Notes under the pieces: generated by a model | Databases searched by the model: none | Told to the model about the DNA's origin: nothing | The model's input: only the letters and a program-made list of their open reading frames with translations | Source: JAFGPJ01 sp964439135 | GTDB lineage: Bacteria > Planctomycetota > Phycisphaerae > Sedimentisphaerales > Anaerobacaceae | DNA: 5,948 nucleotides | Reading direction: 5' to 3' | Assembly: GCA_964439135.1 (NCBI GenBank) | Contig: CAYTNN010000250.1 | Coordinates: 1-5,948 of the forward strand | Program-made: the position numbers and the translations under genes | Shown here: in pieces, positions 5,779 to 5,948 of the stretch | Position numbering within the stretch: the stretch's first letter is position 1 | Layout of the letters: the number at the start of each line of letters is the position of its first letter

Positions 5779-5948
5779 ATGGAGTTGAGAAGTATGAGAA
5801 TGATGTTGGTTGTTGGATTGTTTGTTGCGTTAATTAGTGGATTTGTCATGGCGGCGGAGGAGGAAAAGCCTGTTGCCGATGATTGGTTCAGTGGATTTCG
5901 CAATCCGGCTCCGGGTATCGAAATGGGGCTTGACTTCCGGTTCAGAAC
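5779..5948 (+). CDS. Secreted protein, N-terminal part; probable outer-membrane β-barrel
   Basis: The first 56 codons of a gene that runs off the window. A Sec signal peptide is clear: a basic start (MELRSMRMM), a hydrophobic stretch at about residues 9-22 (LVVGLFVALISGFV) and small residues at the cleavage region (MAA, about 24-26). The mature part begins acidic (EEEKPVADDWFSGFRNP) and continues GIEMGLDFRFR, where the alternating pattern looks like a first β-strand. Planctomycete proteins of the alginate-export-like porin group often start this way (a DWF.G.xNP stretch, then 'G.D.R.R'). That suggests a barrel allowing passage across the outer membrane, but the call rests on very little sequence. 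GGGAG at 5768-5772 sits six bases before the ATG; a second ATG at 5794 is less well placed. The gene follows the symporter by 78 bases with no terminator between, so co-transcription is likely. Confidence 0.8.
   Translation, partial: MELRSMRMMLVVGLFVALISGFVMAAEEEKPVADDWFSGFRNPAPGIEMGLDFRFR

Overview
The window looks like a chromosomal segment of a Planctomycetota bacterium, probably from the Phycisphaerae/Sedimentisphaerales side. The evidence is a Tat-exported Gfo/Idh/MocA oxidoreductase with the N-terminus (NRRQFLKS), internal signatures (FGTQQRSD, YEKPLAMS) and C-terminus (MLSRPMRSPWYL) typical of the large planctomycete paralogue families. A likely β-barrel outer-membrane protein and intergenic 'ggtcgagatgac'-type repeats fit a diderm with a repeat-bearing genome. 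The lineage is inferred from protein style, not from a marker gene.

Layout. Positions 1-278 are non-coding and carry two intergenic repeat types, including two perfect 25-bp direct copies. On the minus strand, a PaaI-type hotdog thioesterase (2133-1726) is followed by the Gfo/Idh/MocA oxidoreductase (1622-279). A good -35/-10 pair sits ahead of the thioesterase, and the two may be co-transcribed. Diverging on the plus strand is a metal-dependent amidohydrolase of the TIM-barrel class (2362-3195). A 277-bp intergenic region rich in short palindromes follows.

Next comes the most interesting part: a 56-residue single-span membrane protein (3473-3643), a 266-bp gap with a GC-rich hairpin, a 13-helix sodium:solute symporter (3910-5700) and the start of a secreted protein (5779 to the window end) that resembles a planctomycete outer-membrane β-barrel. 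The 56-residue protein has the hallmarks (MLGIED start, LLCVVYG.INWNRG core) of the small accessory proteins encoded next to sodium:solute symporters. It is easily missed by gene callers.

How the genes may work together. The small protein and symporter probably form an inner-membrane uptake unit, and the downstream outer-membrane protein could provide passage across the outer membrane. The substrate cannot be read from the sequence. The amidohydrolase, thioesterase and oxidoreductase may belong to the same catabolic neighbourhood, but nothing here proves a shared pathway. The symporter also has an unusual hydrophilic insertion of about 75 residues between predicted helices 8 and 9.
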